Origin: Gallionella sp.
GTDB lineage: Bacteria; Pseudomonadota; Gammaproteobacteria; Burkholderiales; Gallionellaceae
Length of the DNA: 64,000 nucleotides
Direction: 5' to 3'
Assembly: GCA_003153155.1 (NCBI GenBank)
Contig: PLWV01000004.1
Coordinates: 40,578 to 104,577 of the forward strand
Positions 31,612 to 41,062 of this stretch are shown here, in pieces. The translations under genes and the position numbers were made by a program. Every line of letters starts with the position of its first letter. The first letter of the stretch is position 1. The notes under the pieces are model-generated. The model made no database searches, was not told where the DNA came from, and was given only the letters and a program-made list of their open reading frames with translations.

Positions 31612-32697
31612 CTACCTCAACTTCAACGTCGCCAAACCCAGCAACACCAACAACATCGTGATGATCCAGAAGCGCACCACCACCTGAGTTTCTTTCCAGC
31701 CCTTCAACTCGTAGTGATGGTGTAACGGAGCCATGCGGAACACGCGCTTGCCAGTCAGCTTGAACGAGGCCACCTGGATCATTACCGAGACCGCCTCAAC
31801 CACGAACACGCCGCCCATGATGAACAACACCAACTCCTGACGCACGATCACCGCCACTGTGCCGAGTGCCGCACCGAGTGCCAGCGCGCCGACATCGCCC
31901 ATGAACACTTCGGCGGGATAGGCGTTGAACCACAGGAAGGCTAGGCCGGCTCCGGCAATCGCACCGCAGAACACCGCCAACTCACCCGCGCCTGGGATGT
32001 AGGGAATGCCGAGATATTTCGAGAACACCGCGTTGCCCGCCACGTAGGCGAATATCGCCAGTGCGCCGCTCACCATCACCGTCGGCATGATGGCCAGGCC
32101 ATCCAGACCATCGGTCAAATTCACCGCATTGCTGGTGCCAACAATCACCAAATAGGTCAGCGTAATGAAAATTACTGCCGAGACCGGAAACACCAGCAGC
32201 TTGAAAAACGGCACGATGAGTTCGGTATGCGCGGGCAGGCTGGCGGCGTTCCACAAATAGGCTCCAACCAGCAGCGCAATGATGGATTGCCAACCTATCT
32301 TGGCTTTGGCAGACAGGCCCTTGGGATTGTGATGCACCACCTTGCGGTAATCATCCACCCAGCCGATGACACCGAAGCCCAAGGTGGTAAGCAGCACCAC
32401 CCACACGTAATGGTTGTGCAAATCGCCCCACAGCAAGGTGGTGATCGCGATCGAAGTAAGGATCAACGCGCCGCCCATAGTCGGCGTGCCGGCTTTTACC
32501 AGATGCGTTTGCGGCCCGTCGCTGCGGATCGACTGGCCGATTTTGTACGCAGCCAATTTGCGTATCATCGTCGGACCGACCAGAAACGAGATGAACAATG
32601 CCGTCATCGCCGCCAGCACGGTGCGCAACGTGATGTAATTGAACACGCTGAAAAACCTTACGTCTTGAGCCAGCCATTGCGCGAGTGCTAAGAGCAT
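31612..32697 (-). CDS. mraY: phospho-N-acetylmuramoyl-pentapeptide transferase
   Basis: 361 residues, ten membrane helices. It transfers phospho-MurNAc-pentapeptide to undecaprenyl phosphate, forming lipid I. Signature stretches: [28 protein letters not shown] (DD motif), [29 protein letters not shown] and the C-terminal [17 protein letters not shown] histidine motif. The start overlaps murF by 10 bases. Confidence 0.98.
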   Translation of the reverse strand: MLLALAQWLAQDVRFFSVFNYITLRTVLAAMTALFISFLVGPTMIRKLAAYKIGQSIRSDGPQTHLVKAGTPTMGGALILTSIAITTLLWGDLHNHYVWVVLLTTLGFGVIGWVDDYRKVVHHNPKGLSAKAKIGWQSIIALLVGAYLWNAASLPAHTELIVPFFKLLVFPVSAVIFITLTYLVIVGTSNAVNLTDGLDGLAIMPTVMVSGALAIFAYVAGNAVFSKYLGIPYIPGAGELAVFCGAIAGAGLAFLWFNAYPAEVFMGDVGALALGAALGTVAVIVRQELVLFIMGGVFVVEAVSVMIQVASFKLTGKRVFRMAPLHHHYELKGWKETQVVVRFWIITMLLVLLGLATLKLR

Positions 32698-34100
32698 GAT
32701 TTCTCCTGTAGTTGGGGTAATTCATGAATTGCCCCAACTTCCAATAATTGCACCACGCGTTCCATTTTCATAAATCGCGAACCCTTCACCAGCACCGTGG
32801 TGTTCGCGTCCAATTCTTTTTCCAGCGCGGGCAACAACTCCTCGATACGCTCGAAATGCCGCGCACCGCTGCCGAATTCGCGCACCGCATTGCCGCTCAA
32901 TGCGCCCAACGTGTAAAGTTTTTCGATGCCGGCACGGCGCGCTTCACTACCGATCTCGGCATGAAATGTCGCGGCGTCATCGCCCAGCTCCCCCATGTCG
33001 CCCAGCACCAGCACGCGTGTGCCCTTGGCTTGTGTCAGCACACTGATCGCGGCGCGCAACGAAGCCGGATTAGCGTTGTAGGTATCATCTATCAGGGTGG
33101 CGCCATGCTGCGCGACCTTGCGCTGCAAGCGTCCGGCTACGCCGCTGAATTTTTCCAAACCGGCTACGACTTTTTCCAGCGGCACGTTTAGCGCGATCGC
33201 CGCAGCCGTGGCGGCCAGTGCGTTGCGGGCGTTGTGTGCACCGGGAACTTTCAGCACAGTTGTGAAATTCCCCTGTGGAGTTCGCACATCAAGCTGCAAA
33301 CCAAAATCGTGCGGCTGCCACGTGCCGCACACATCAGCTTGCGGATCCAGGCCAAATTCGAGCAATTGGTGTGCGCCCGCGAGTGCACGCCACAATGGCG
33401 CATTTGCGTCATCAGCGTTGATCACCGCAGTGCCATGATGCTGCAGCCCGGCAAGGATCTCACCCTTGGCTTGTGCGACCGCTTGCACCGAACCCAGCCC
33501 TTCCAGATGCGCGCCACTGGCGTTGTTGATCAGCGCGACATCGGGTACGGCAATACGCGTCAGGTAATCGATCTCGCCCAAGTGATTCATGCCCATTTCG
33601 ATCACGGCATAACGGTGCGTTGCATTCAGTTGCAACAGTGTGAGCGGCATACCGATGTCGTTGTTTAAATTACCCTGAGTTGCGAGCACTGCGTCTGCAC
33701 TCCCTGCCGCCTCGCGCAGAATGCCGGCGAGCATTTCCTTCACCGTGGTCTTGCCATTGCTGCCGGTAATCGCCACCAGTGGAATAGCGAACTGCCTGCG
33801 CCACCACCCGGCCAACCGCCCCAACGCCAGACGCGTATCTTCTACAATCAGGAGCGAGGATTTGGGATCAAGGATTGAGCTGCGCGCCTCATAGCTGTCT
33901 GCGTTGACCATCGAAGCTATGGCTCCGGCCTGTGTAGCGGTTGCGACAAAGTCGTAGCCGTCGAAATGCTCGCCGCGCAACGCAACGAACAAACCACCTT
34001 GCGCAATTTTGCGGCTGTCGCTGGATACCGCATTGAAACGCACATCGGCCCCGACCAGCTTTCCCCCGGTTGCCTGCGCGGCTTGCGACAGCAGCATCAT
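32688..34100 (-). CDS. murF: UDP-MurNAc-tripeptide--D-Ala-D-Ala ligase
   Basis: 470 residues. It adds D-Ala-D-Ala (made by Ddl, same cluster) to the UDP-MurNAc-tripeptide. P-loop [18 protein letters not shown], then [31 protein letters not shown] and [15 protein letters not shown]. The length is only slightly above normal. Start overlaps the murE stop as ATGA. Confidence 0.97.
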   Translation of the reverse strand: MMLLSQAAQATGGKLVGADVRFNAVSSDSRKIAQGGLFVALRGEHFDGYDFVATATQAGAIASMVNADSYEARSSILDPKSSLLIVEDTRLALGRLAGWWRRQFAIPLVAITGSNGKTTVKEMLAGILREAAGSADAVLATQGNLNNDIGMPLTLLQLNATHRYAVIEMGMNHLGEIDYLTRIAVPDVALINNASGAHLEGLGSVQAVAQAKGEILAGLQHHGTAVINADDANAPLWRALAGAHQLLEFGLDPQADVCGTWQPHDFGLQLDVRTPQGNFTTVLKVPGAHNARNALAATAAAIALNVPLEKVVAGLEKFSGVAGRLQRKVAQHGATLIDDTYNANPASLRAAISVLTQAKGTRVLVLGDMGELGDDAATFHAEIGSEARRAGIEKLYTLGALSGNAVREFGSGARHFERIEELLPALEKELDANTTVLVKGSRFMKMERVVQLLEVGAIHELPQLQEKSCS

Positions 34101-35860
34101 GCGCGCGCCTCCGAATGATGTGTCTGCAAAGCCTGCCGCACTACCAGCACATCGTTGAACGGATGCTTTACGCCGTTAATCTCCTGATAATCTTCGTGTC
34201 CCTTGCCCGCGATCAGCACGGTATCGTTTTGCCGCGCATGTCTGATGGCACTTTGAATTGCGGCAGCGCGGTCTACTATGATCTCGTGGTTGTCTTCATT
34301 CATGCCGCTGACAATTTCCGCGATTATTTCGCGCGGATTTTCGCCGCGCGGATTGTCGGAAGTCACGATGCAAAAATCGGAAAATTTCTCCGCGACCATG
34401 CCCATCATGGCGCGTTTGCCCCGGTCCCGATCTCCGCCGCAGCCGAATACGCAAATTAATTTTCCGCCTGTTGCCACCCTGAGCGTTTCATTAGACCCAA
34501 GAATGACTTCGCGCAATGCCTGCAGCACTTTTTCCAGCGCGTCCGGTGTGTGCGCGTAATCCACGATCACCGTCGGCTGCTGCACGCTGCCCAGGCGCTG
34601 CATGCGTCCGGCGACCGGCTGCGCCCTGCTCAGTGAGTGTGCCGCGTCGCTCAACGCCACCCCGCTCACCAGCAATACCGCCAGCGCACCCAAAAGATTC
34701 GCCGCGTTGAATCGCCCGACCAGCGGGCTATTCAACTCCACCGCTCCCCAACTGGAATGCACACCCAGCCGCAATCCCTGCCCGGTCATTTCCAGCAAAT
34801 TGCCATAGACCATGCGCAGACCCAGCCGCTCGGCGAGTTGCAGTGCTGCATCACTCAAGCCGTAACCAATTACTTCCGCATCTGTATCCTGCTGCGGGAG
34901 GGTGGTGGCAGAGCCGCCGGGCATCCACCGGCGTCCTTCTTGCAGGGACAATTGCTCAGCCAGCTCCACGCCATATGCATCGTCGAGATTCAGCACCACA
35001 AAGCCAAGCTGTTGCCAATCAAACAGCTTGCGTTTGGTATCCGCGTAGCGTTGCATATCACCGTGATAATCGAGATGATCGCGGCTCAAATTGGTGAGCA
35101 TCGCCACATCAAAACGCACAGCATTCACGCGCCCCTGAGACAGCGCATGCGAGGACACTTCCATCGCTACAGCTTGCGCGCCATCACGCAAATAGTCAGC
35201 CAGCAAGCCATGCACGCGAATGGCATCCGGCGTAGTGTTGGCACTGGCTTGCAGCGCATCGACGAAGCCGTTGCCCAGTGTGCCGATCAGTGCGCATTGC
35301 TTTCCCGCCTCGTTCAAAGCGTGAGCGATCCAGTGACTGGTTGAAGTCTTGCCATTGGTTCCGGTGATGCCAACCACCCACAGTTTTTCCGAGGGTGTGC
35401 CATACACTGCATCGGCCAGCCATCCCGCCTTGTGGCACAAATTGGCCACAGCGAGATTGGGCACTTGCCAGGCATCGTTCCAGACAAAATGCTGTGCCTC
35501 CCACGGGTGCCCGGACATAACCAGCGACTTAGCGGGCGTTAACCAGCGGCTTATGTCACCGTCTTTCGGGTGCCCGGCCAAAAGTTCTTCGGCTGGTGAC
35601 TTAGCCGAATGGCTATGTAACGCTGTTTGCTCGCTTAGTCGAATGGCTAGTGGTTTCATCAAAAGCTTTTCGTAAATCACCGCATTCGCACCCTGCGCGA
35701 TCGCTGGCGCGATGAACTGCCGGCCATCAGTCTTTTCACCGGGATAGGCGACGAAAGTATCGCCGCGCTGAATGGAACGACTGTCCGTCACCAGACGTGT
35801 GATCGGCACTTTTAAAGCAGCCACTTGATCGAGAGCCCACTGATGGAGAGAAGGACTCAC
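34097..35860 (-). CDS. murE: UDP-MurNAc-tripeptide synthetase with large in-frame repeat insert
   Basis: 587 residues against about 490-510 for the family. P-loop ITGTNGKTSTSHWIAHAL. The substrate loop SDNPRGENP marks a meso-diaminopimelate ligase. After the first domain motif NAVIYE there are about 50 extra residues, including LLMKPLAIRLSEQTALHSHS and SPAEELLAGHPKDGDISRWL, encoded by a nested pair of palindromic elements at 35518-35661. The conserved FVWNDAW follows directly, so the insert sits in a loop of the N-terminal domain. The frame is open throughout and the gene is joined to ftsI and murF by ATGA overlaps, so it is probably functional. Confidence 0.96.
   Translation of the reverse strand: MSPSLHQWALDQVAALKVPITRLVTDSRSIQRGDTFVAYPGEKTDGRQFIAPAIAQGANAVIYEKLLMKPLAIRLSEQTALHSHSAKSPAEELLAGHPKDGDISRWLTPAKSLVMSGHPWEAQHFVWNDAWQVPNLAVANLCHKAGWLADAVYGTPSEKLWVVGITGTNGKTSTSHWIAHALNEAGKQCALIGTLGNGFVDALQASANTTPDAIRVHGLLADYLRDGAQAVAMEVSSHALSQGRVNAVRFDVAMLTNLSRDHLDYHGDMQRYADTKRKLFDWQQLGFVVLNLDDAYGVELAEQLSLQEGRRWMPGGSATTLPQQDTDAEVIGYGLSDAALQLAERLGLRMVYGNLLEMTGQGLRLGVHSSWGAVELNSPLVGRFNAANLLGALAVLLVSGVALSDAAHSLSRAQPVAGRMQRLGSVQQPTVIVDYAHTPDALEKVLQALREVILGSNETLRVATGGKLICVFGCGGDRDRGKRAMMGMVAEKFSDFCIVTSDNPRGENPREIIAEIVSGMNEDNHEIIVDRAAAIQSAIRHARQNDTVLIAGKGHEDYQEINGVKHPFNDVLVVRQALQTHHSEARA
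35518..35661 (-). repeat. nested palindromic elements (copy 7) in frame in murE
   Basis: Plus strand: an outer element begins TAACCAGCGACTTAGCGGGC and ends CGCTTAGTCGAATGGCTAGT then GGTTTCATCA. Inside it sits a second, long-form element (TAACCAGCGGCTTATGTCAC ... TTCGGCTGGTGACTTAGCCG) with tip GTCTTTCGGGTGCCCGGCCA. The inner stem pairs GTCAC with GTGAC. Total length 144 bp, divisible by three. Confidence 0.75.
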
Positions 35861-37587
35861 ACTTCCTCCTTGACGATATCCGCAGGCGGCGCGATAACGT
35901 TATCCAGCGGCGCATCGTTCGGCACACTGAGCGCATGCAACGCCGCATCCGTTACTTTACTGAACACCGGTGCGGCAACTTCTCCTCCGTAATACTCGGC
36001 GCCGCTCGGCTCATCTATCATCACTGCCACCACCAGACGCGGATTCGATACCGGAGCGAATCCGACGAAAGATGCGACATAGCGATTGACGTAACGACCG
36101 TCCTCCAGCTTATGCGCGGTGCCGGTCTTGCCCGCCACGCGATAACCGGCCACTTGCGCCAGCGGGGCCGTGCCACCGGGTAGCACCACCATTTCCAGCA
36201 TACCGCGCAACGCACGCGTGGTGCGATCGGAAAACACTTTCTTCCCTTTCGCCGGGGCATCCAGCTTGAGCAGCGAAATCGGTTTCAATTCGCCGTCGTT
36301 GGCGAAAATGGTGTAAGCCCGCGCCAGTTGCAGCAGATTCACCGAGATCCCGTGCCCATAAGCCATAGTGGCCTGCTCAATGGGTCGCCAGGTTTTCGGG
36401 TCGCGCAATTTGCCCGGCGCTTCGCCCGGGAAATTGCTGCCGGTCTGCGCGCCGAATCCGCTATCCGCCAAGCCTTGCCACATCGTTTCGGATTTCAGCG
36501 ACAAGGCTATTTTGGCTGCGCCGACATTGCTGGATTTTTGTATGACCTGTGCCACGGTCAACATTGACTCCGGATGGGCATCGTGAATCTTACTGTTGCC
36601 CAGCGTGAACACACCATGCTCGGTATTGATGATGGTGTTACGGTTCACTTTGCCCGTTTCGATCGCCGTCGCCACCGTGAACGGTTTCAAAGTCGAGCCG
36701 GGCTCGAACAGATCGGTAATGGCGCGGTTGCGCATCGCTTTGCTGCTGGTGTTATTGCGGTTGTTCGGGTTGTAGCCGGGATAGTTGGCGAGAGCCAGCA
36801 CTTCGCCGCTGCGCGCATCGAGAACCACTACCGCACCGGCCTTGGCTCGATGTTGCTTGACCGCACTCTCCAGCTCGCGATAGGCGATGTGTTGCAAATT
36901 GCTATCCAGACTGAGCACGATATCGCTGCCCGGCTTGGACGCGTGGAGACTACCGGCATCTTCAACAATGTATCCGTGGTTATCCTTGATGACGCGCTGA
37001 CTGCCGGGTTTTCCGGCAAGCTGTTCCTGCAAGGCCAGCTCCATCCCCTCTTGCCCGATGTCGTCCTGTCCGGTAAAGCCCAGCGTCTGCGCAGCCTCCT
37101 CACCCGACGGATAATAGCGGCGATATTCGCGCTGCAACGAAACCCCCGGCAGATTCAGACTCACCACTTTCTCGACCTGATCGGGGGGCAGCAGTCGTTT
37201 GAGATAGACAAAGTCGCGCGAAGTATCGAACAGACGATTTTTCACTTCCTCTATGTCCATGCCGAGTATTTGCGCCAGTTTTTTTACTTGTCGCCTATCG
37301 GCTTCCACGTCCGGCGGGCTCGCCCACACCGATTCAACTGGGGTACTGACGGCGAGTGGTTCGCCGTTGCGGTCGGAGATCATGCCGCGGTGCGCACTTA
37401 CTTCGATCACGCGGCTGTAGCGCTCGTTGCCTTTTTCCTGCAGGAAATCATTGTGTATCCCCTGCAAATACACGCCACGCCCAAGCAACCCGGCCAGTCC
37501 AGCCAGCAATGTTATAAATAGCGCGGTGGCGCGCCATCCTGGCAATTTCGCCGTGATGTCTGGATGTGCGCTGGCCGCGTAATTCAT
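35857..37587 (-). CDS. ftsI: septal transpeptidase FtsI (PBP3)
   Basis: 576 residues: N-terminal membrane anchor (about 20-40), PBP dimerisation domain, then the transpeptidase domain. The active-site serine lies in LFEPGSTLKPFT, the SxN motif in KSSNVGAAKI and the KTG motif in AGKTGTAHK. It cross-links septal peptidoglycan with FtsW. The C-terminus extends into the murE start region. Joined to ftsL and murE by ATGA overlaps. Confidence 0.97.
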   Translation of the reverse strand: MNYAASAHPDITAKLPGWRATALFITLLAGLAGLLGRGVYLQGIHNDFLQEKGNERYSRVIEVSAHRGMISDRNGEPLAVSTPVESVWASPPDVEADRRQVKKLAQILGMDIEEVKNRLFDTSRDFVYLKRLLPPDQVEKVVSLNLPGVSLQREYRRYYPSGEEAAQTLGFTGQDDIGQEGMELALQEQLAGKPGSQRVIKDNHGYIVEDAGSLHASKPGSDIVLSLDSNLQHIAYRELESAVKQHRAKAGAVVVLDARSGEVLALANYPGYNPNNRNNTSSKAMRNRAITDLFEPGSTLKPFTVATAIETGKVNRNTIINTEHGVFTLGNSKIHDAHPESMLTVAQVIQKSSNVGAAKIALSLKSETMWQGLADSGFGAQTGSNFPGEAPGKLRDPKTWRPIEQATMAYGHGISVNLLQLARAYTIFANDGELKPISLLKLDAPAKGKKVFSDRTTRALRGMLEMVVLPGGTAPLAQVAGYRVAGKTGTAHKLEDGRYVNRYVASFVGFAPVSNPRLVVAVMIDEPSGAEYYGGEVAAPVFSKVTDAALHALSVPNDAPLDNVIAPPADIVKEEV

Positions 37588-37931
37588 TGTTGTGGCTTTG
37601 TTCCGCCGTTAGGCTTCACCCGTATAAATTGAACTTGCCCATTTTTGGGCAACTGCATTTGCAACTTTTGCACCGCAACTTCTTCTACCCGCGCCGGCGC
37701 AGCCCAAGTGCTTTGCTCCAGTTGCAACTGCCCCCACTCCACCTCCATCTGATGCGCTTGTTCTTTTTCTTTTTGCAACTCGATGAACAGCTTGCGCGCC
37801 TTGTGCTGCGAGGTGACCACACTCAACGCGCACAACACCACCGCCACCAGCAGCAAGCCCCGGTAGGCCGGGCTGAGTCCATCGACTTTACCCATGACTT
37901 GCTTGCGAATACCAACCATATCGGTCTTCAT
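37584..37931 (-). CDS. ftsL: cell division protein FtsL
   Basis: 115 residues: a short cytoplasmic N-terminus, one membrane helix (about 24-41: GLLLVAVVLCALSVVTSQHK) and a periplasmic coiled coil (about 42-75). FtsL bridges FtsQ/FtsB to FtsWI. Position between rsmH and ftsI and the topology support the call; sequence conservation in the family is low. Several N-terminal methionines are possible starts; the first is used here. Confidence 0.85.
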   Translation of the reverse strand: MKTDMVGIRKQVMGKVDGLSPAYRGLLLVAVVLCALSVVTSQHKARKLFIELQKEKEQAHQMEVEWGQLQLEQSTWAAPARVEEVAVQKLQMQLPKNGQVQFIRVKPNGGTKPQQ

Positions 37932-37955
37932 GCGCGTTCAATCCAAGCCACGCTG

Positions 37956-38891
37956 CTACGCAACATCGCTGCGCTCCGCAACACGCATCACCGCGCTGCG
38001 CGCACGCGGATTGGCTTGCAGTTCTGCCTCGCTAACGCGCACTGCCCTGCCGATCAAATTCAATTTTCCCTGCGGCACTTCGCTGGCGCGTATCGGCACA
38101 TTGCGCGGCAATTTATCGCCTTCCGCCATCTCACGCATGTAGTGCTTCACGATGCGGTCTTCCAGCGAATGAAAGCTGATCACCACCAATCGTCCGCCAG
38201 TCTTGAGATGCGTCACACACTCTGGCAAGACCCGCGCAAGCTCTTCGAGCTCATGGTTGAGATAAATCCGTATAGCCTGAAAGGTGCGTGTCGCCGGGTT
38301 CTGCCCTGCCTCACGGGTACGTACCGCTTTACTAACCAGCTCGACGAGTTGCCGCGTGGTATGGATGGGTTCGATTGCGCGCGCAGCAACAATCGCTCTT
38401 GCAATCTGCTTAGCAAACCGTTCTTCGCCGTAATCACGTATCACCTCCGCCAGAAAACTTTCATCCACCGTCGCCAGCCACTGCGCTGCGGTCATCCCGC
38501 TGCTGACATCCATGCGCATATCCAGCGGCGCATCAAAGCGAAAACTGAAACCGCGCGCCGCTTCATCCAGTTGCGGCGAAGACACGCCCAAGTCAAGCAG
38601 AATGCCGTCTACCTGCCCCGCGCCCTGCTCGCGCAACACCTCCGCCATTTGCGCGAAACCGCGATGCACCATTTGAAATCGCGCATCGCGCCATTCTTTG
38701 CCTACCGCCACCGCTGCCGGATCCTTGTCCATTGCGATCAACTTACCGCTTGCGCCGAGCCGCTCCAGGATTTGCGCACTATGCCCGCCGCGTCCAAACG
38801 TGCCATCCACATAAATGCCATCCGGCTTGATTGCGAGTGCTTCAACTGCTTCGTGTAACAGAACGGTGGTGTGGGCCAAGCCCTCACTCAC
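37956..38891 (-). CDS. rsmH: 16S rRNA m4C1402 methyltransferase
   Basis: 311 residues from a GTG at 38891. SAM-dependent methyltransferase acting on C1402 of 16S rRNA in the ribosomal P site. Motifs: [26 protein letters not shown] (SAM site), [15 protein letters not shown], and [15 protein letters not shown] near the C-terminus. The ribosome site AGAGG six bases before the start is part of a short inverted repeat that fills the mraZ-rsmH gap. Confidence 0.96.
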   Translation of the reverse strand: MSEGLAHTTVLLHEAVEALAIKPDGIYVDGTFGRGGHSAQILERLGASGKLIAMDKDPAAVAVGKEWRDARFQMVHRGFAQMAEVLREQGAGQVDGILLDLGVSSPQLDEAARGFSFRFDAPLDMRMDVSSGMTAAQWLATVDESFLAEVIRDYGEERFAKQIARAIVAARAIEPIHTTRQLVELVSKAVRTREAGQNPATRTFQAIRIYLNHELEELARVLPECVTHLKTGGRLVVISFHSLEDRIVKHYMREMAEGDKLPRNVPIRASEVPQGKLNLIGRAVRVSEAELQANPRARSAVMRVAERSDVA

Positions 38892-39034
38892 AAAAACCTC
38901 TGCACAACTACTGCGCTCGCTGATGCGGCGTTAAAAAATAGCTCAAAATCCTCATGTGCAAATCGCACATTCCGGTTTTTTTCTATTTTTTGCCTTGCCT
39001 CAGCTTCGCTCACTACGTTCTGCAGAGGTTTTTT
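38892..39034. repeat. inverted-repeat element filling the mraZ-rsmH gap
   Basis: AAAAACCTCTGCA at 38892-38904 faces TGCAGAGGTTTTTT at 39021-39034. The interior holds a smaller hairpin ATGTGC-AAATC-GCACAT near 38954-38969. One arm supplies the rsmH ribosome site and the other contains the mraZ stop codon. It may be a small MITE or an mRNA structure between the first two genes of the cluster. Confidence 0.55.
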
Positions 39035-39480
39035 CACAAGGAAAAGCCTTCCAGTTCGGGAGGCAAATCACCATCCATGAACGACAAGCCAGCTTCCTGC
39101 TGCGCCTGCCATTTCGCCTCGTCCCACAATTCGAATTTATTGCCTTGGCCTACCAGCATCACGCGCTTGTCCAGCGCAGCGTAGCTACGCAAGGTCGGAG
39201 AGATCAACACGCGCCCGGCACCATCCATCACTACATCTTCGGCATAACCGATCAGGCGACGTTGCAGGGCACGAATCTTTGGATTGAGTGCGGAGAGCTT
39301 GAGCAGCTTCTCGCGTATCGGTTGCCACTCGGGTTGCGGATAGGCCAGCAGACAACCATCGGCATCAGCGGTCAGCACCAGGCTGCCCGCGCAATGCGCA
39401 AGCAGCATGTCGCGATACCGCGCCGGTATTGCGAGCCTGCCTTTACTATCCAGATTGAGTTGTGCCGCCCCCTGAAACAT
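39034..39480 (-). CDS. mraZ: transcriptional regulator MraZ
   Basis: 148 residues with two SpoVT-AbrB-like halves, each with the DxxGR signature (NLDSKGRLAIPARYR and VVMDGAGRVLISPTLR). MraZ forms a ring and represses the dcw promoter by binding TGGG-type direct repeats. Four such repeats lie upstream of this gene. The ATG at 39480 aligns with the family start (MFQGAAQL); the purine-rich TTAGGAG lies directly against it, unusually close for a Shine-Dalgarno. Confidence 0.96.
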   Translation of the reverse strand: MFQGAAQLNLDSKGRLAIPARYRDMLLAHCAGSLVLTADADGCLLAYPQPEWQPIREKLLKLSALNPKIRALQRRLIGYAEDVVMDGAGRVLISPTLRSYAALDKRVMLVGQGNKFELWDEAKWQAQQEAGLSFMDGDLPPELEGFSL

Positions 39481-39489
39481 CTCCTAACC

Positions 39490-39524
39490 CCCACTTTTAC
39501 CCACTTTTTACCACTTGGACCCAC
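39490..39524 (-). promoter_or_regulatory. MraZ operator: four TGGK repeats at exact 10-bp spacing
   Basis: On the minus strand GTGGG, GTGGT, GTGGG and GTGGG occur at 39520-39524, 39510-39514, 39500-39504 and 39490-39494. This matches the known MraZ box pattern (direct TGGGN repeats with 5-bp spacers) and overlaps the -10 element and the expected transcription start, which implies autorepression. Confidence 0.85.
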
Positions 39525-39551
39525 TATATTGAAAAAAAACTTAATGGTCAA
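39523..39551 (-). promoter_or_regulatory. sigma70 promoter of the dcw cluster
   Basis: Minus strand: -35 TTGACC (39546-39551), 17-bp spacer, -10 TATAGT (39523-39528). Transcription should start near 39516, giving a leader of about 35 nt before mraZ. Confidence 0.85.
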
Positions 39552-39806
39552 GCTAAAAAATGGGATTTGTCTTTACGGGACAAGGAGTTAGCGCAGGAAG
39601 TTAATGGAAAACAAATACTCTTAAAAAATAATGGATTACGCTAATAAGCTAAAGCGATTTGTAAGGAAGGGCTGGATATTTCGGGGAAAGGAAGAAAAAT
39701 GGGTAGATAGAAGTGGGGGGCGGAGCGGGTTAAACAAAATCAATTCGGTCACAGTACGTTTGAGCTTTTAAGATGGTTGCACATATCTCAGTGATTCGCG
39801 CTTCAT
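39541..39806. other. intergenic region upstream of the dcw promoter
   Basis: About 265 bp, AT-rich near the promoter, between mraZ and the convergently placed end of the zinc-ribbon protease gene. Apart from the dcw -35 element I see no gene, tRNA or clear terminator here. Confidence 0.5.
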
Positions 39807-40571
39807 TCACACCTCCTCCACATGACCGTCCAACTGCTTGCGCTGCCGCCAAAGAATAGTCGCTCCCCAAGCCAATGCGCCCAGCATGAGCAACCCGCCG
39901 CACACATGAGCAAACGCACCCCAGCGCTGCGCATTGTCTATCTGGCCCAGCTTGATCAACAGATAAATCCAATCATGCGGACCATCCTCCGCGCCTGTGC
40001 CCCCACCGACCAGGATCAGTTGCGGATGCAGCGCATCATAAATGTAAGGAGACAAATCGACCAGGCTGACACTCGCCCACCACAATCCGATTGACGCGCC
40101 GAAATTGTCGCGGTTCTTCACGATGAAAGCGACACCGATTCCGAACGGAAATACAAGCTGAAACAAGCTGCCGCCGAGGATCATCATGAATTCGCCGAAC
40201 GGCCTGAACAACACATGCCCCGCTTCGTGTATCGGCAACAGGATATCGTGCATGAAGGATGTACCTATCTCACCATCACGGTAGTCATAAGCAAAAAGAA
40301 ACCAGCTCCAGAAAGCCAACAATGCAAGCGCGGTGCATCGTCCATAAAACGTCACTGCATTCATCTGCTCCAACGGCTGCAACAGGGCTGCGACGTAACC
40401 ATGTTCGGTGTCGGAGGTTGATTCATCGCCGCCTTCGGACAAAACAGGCGCGTGCGAAGGCTGCGCCCACTTGAAGAAATAAATCCCGCAAGCCGGACAG
40501 GTTGCACTGGCAGGCAAGGGTTGCGGTAGCTTATGTCCGCATTTTGGGCATTGGGCGTAGGTGTCGGTCAC
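39807..40571 (-). CDS. zinc-ribbon membrane protein with HEAGH metalloprotease motif
   Basis: 254 residues. The N-terminus is a zinc ribbon (CPKCGH at about 8-13 and CPACGIYFF at about 25-33). Then come about five membrane helices and a PIHEAGHVLFRPFGEF motif (about 133-148) of the HExxH type, which resembles intramembrane M50-like peptidases. No second zinc-ligand motif of the usual NxxPxxxxDG form is evident, so protease activity is uncertain. No operon partner is obvious; it follows rnpB on the same strand. Confidence 0.65.
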   Translation of the reverse strand: MTDTYAQCPKCGHKLPQPLPASATCPACGIYFFKWAQPSHAPVLSEGGDESTSDTEHGYVAALLQPLEQMNAVTFYGRCTALALLAFWSWFLFAYDYRDGEIGTSFMHDILLPIHEAGHVLFRPFGEFMMILGGSLFQLVFPFGIGVAFIVKNRDNFGASIGLWWASVSLVDLSPYIYDALHPQLILVGGGTGAEDGPHDWIYLLIKLGQIDNAQRWGAFAHVCGGLLMLGALAWGATILWRQRKQLDGHVEEV

Positions 40572-40610
40572 TTATTCAGAATGCATTTGAGGCAAGTCGT
40601 TTGCAAAAAT

Positions 40611-40644
40611 GAAAAACCTCGCGGCAAATCGTTCTCGCCGCAGG
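40611..40644 (-). terminator. rho-independent terminator of rnpB
   Basis: Minus strand: CCTGCGGC pairs with GCCGCGAGG (one bulged base), followed by TTTTTC. It lies about 40 bases beyond the 3' end of the RNase P RNA. Confidence 0.65.
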
Positions 40645-40681
40645 CGCGACAGATCGCACTTCATAGTGACCCATCGAATAA

Positions 40682-41034
40682 GGTGAAGCTGGCCGATAAG
40701 CCGGGTTCTGTCGTGGACAGTCATTCCTCTAGGCGTTTCGTTACCTGACGCTCAAGCAACCTACCCGCAAGCGACGCGAGCAACGTCATAGCCTGCTTAT
40801 TTGGTCTTGCTCCGAATGGAGTTTACCGTGCCGTCCGTGTTACCACGTACGCGGTGGGCTCTTACCCCGCCATTTCAACCTTACCTGATCCACTTGCGCG
40901 GCCATCGGCGGTGTATTTTCTGTGGCACTGTTCATCACCTCACGGTGTCCGGCCATTAACCGGCATCCTGCTCTGTGGAGCCCGGACTTTCCTCCCCGCA
41001 CTTGCGTGCGCGGCGACTGTCTAGCCAGCTTCGA
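40682..41034 (-). ncRNA. rnpB: RNase P RNA (bacterial class A)
   Basis: The minus strand begins GAAGCTGGCTAGACAGTCGC and contains GGGGAGGAAAGTCCGGGCTC, both hallmark 5' elements of RNase P RNA, and GTGAGGTGATGAACAGTGCC. The 3' part reads AGAACCCGGCTTATCGGCC and pairs back to the 5' end through GGCCAGCTTC. Length about 353 nt. It is the catalytic RNA that removes tRNA 5' leaders. Exact ends are estimated from the P1 helix. Confidence 0.95.
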
Positions 41035-41062
41035 TGCGGAGTTTAACACGGTGACACTTCGG

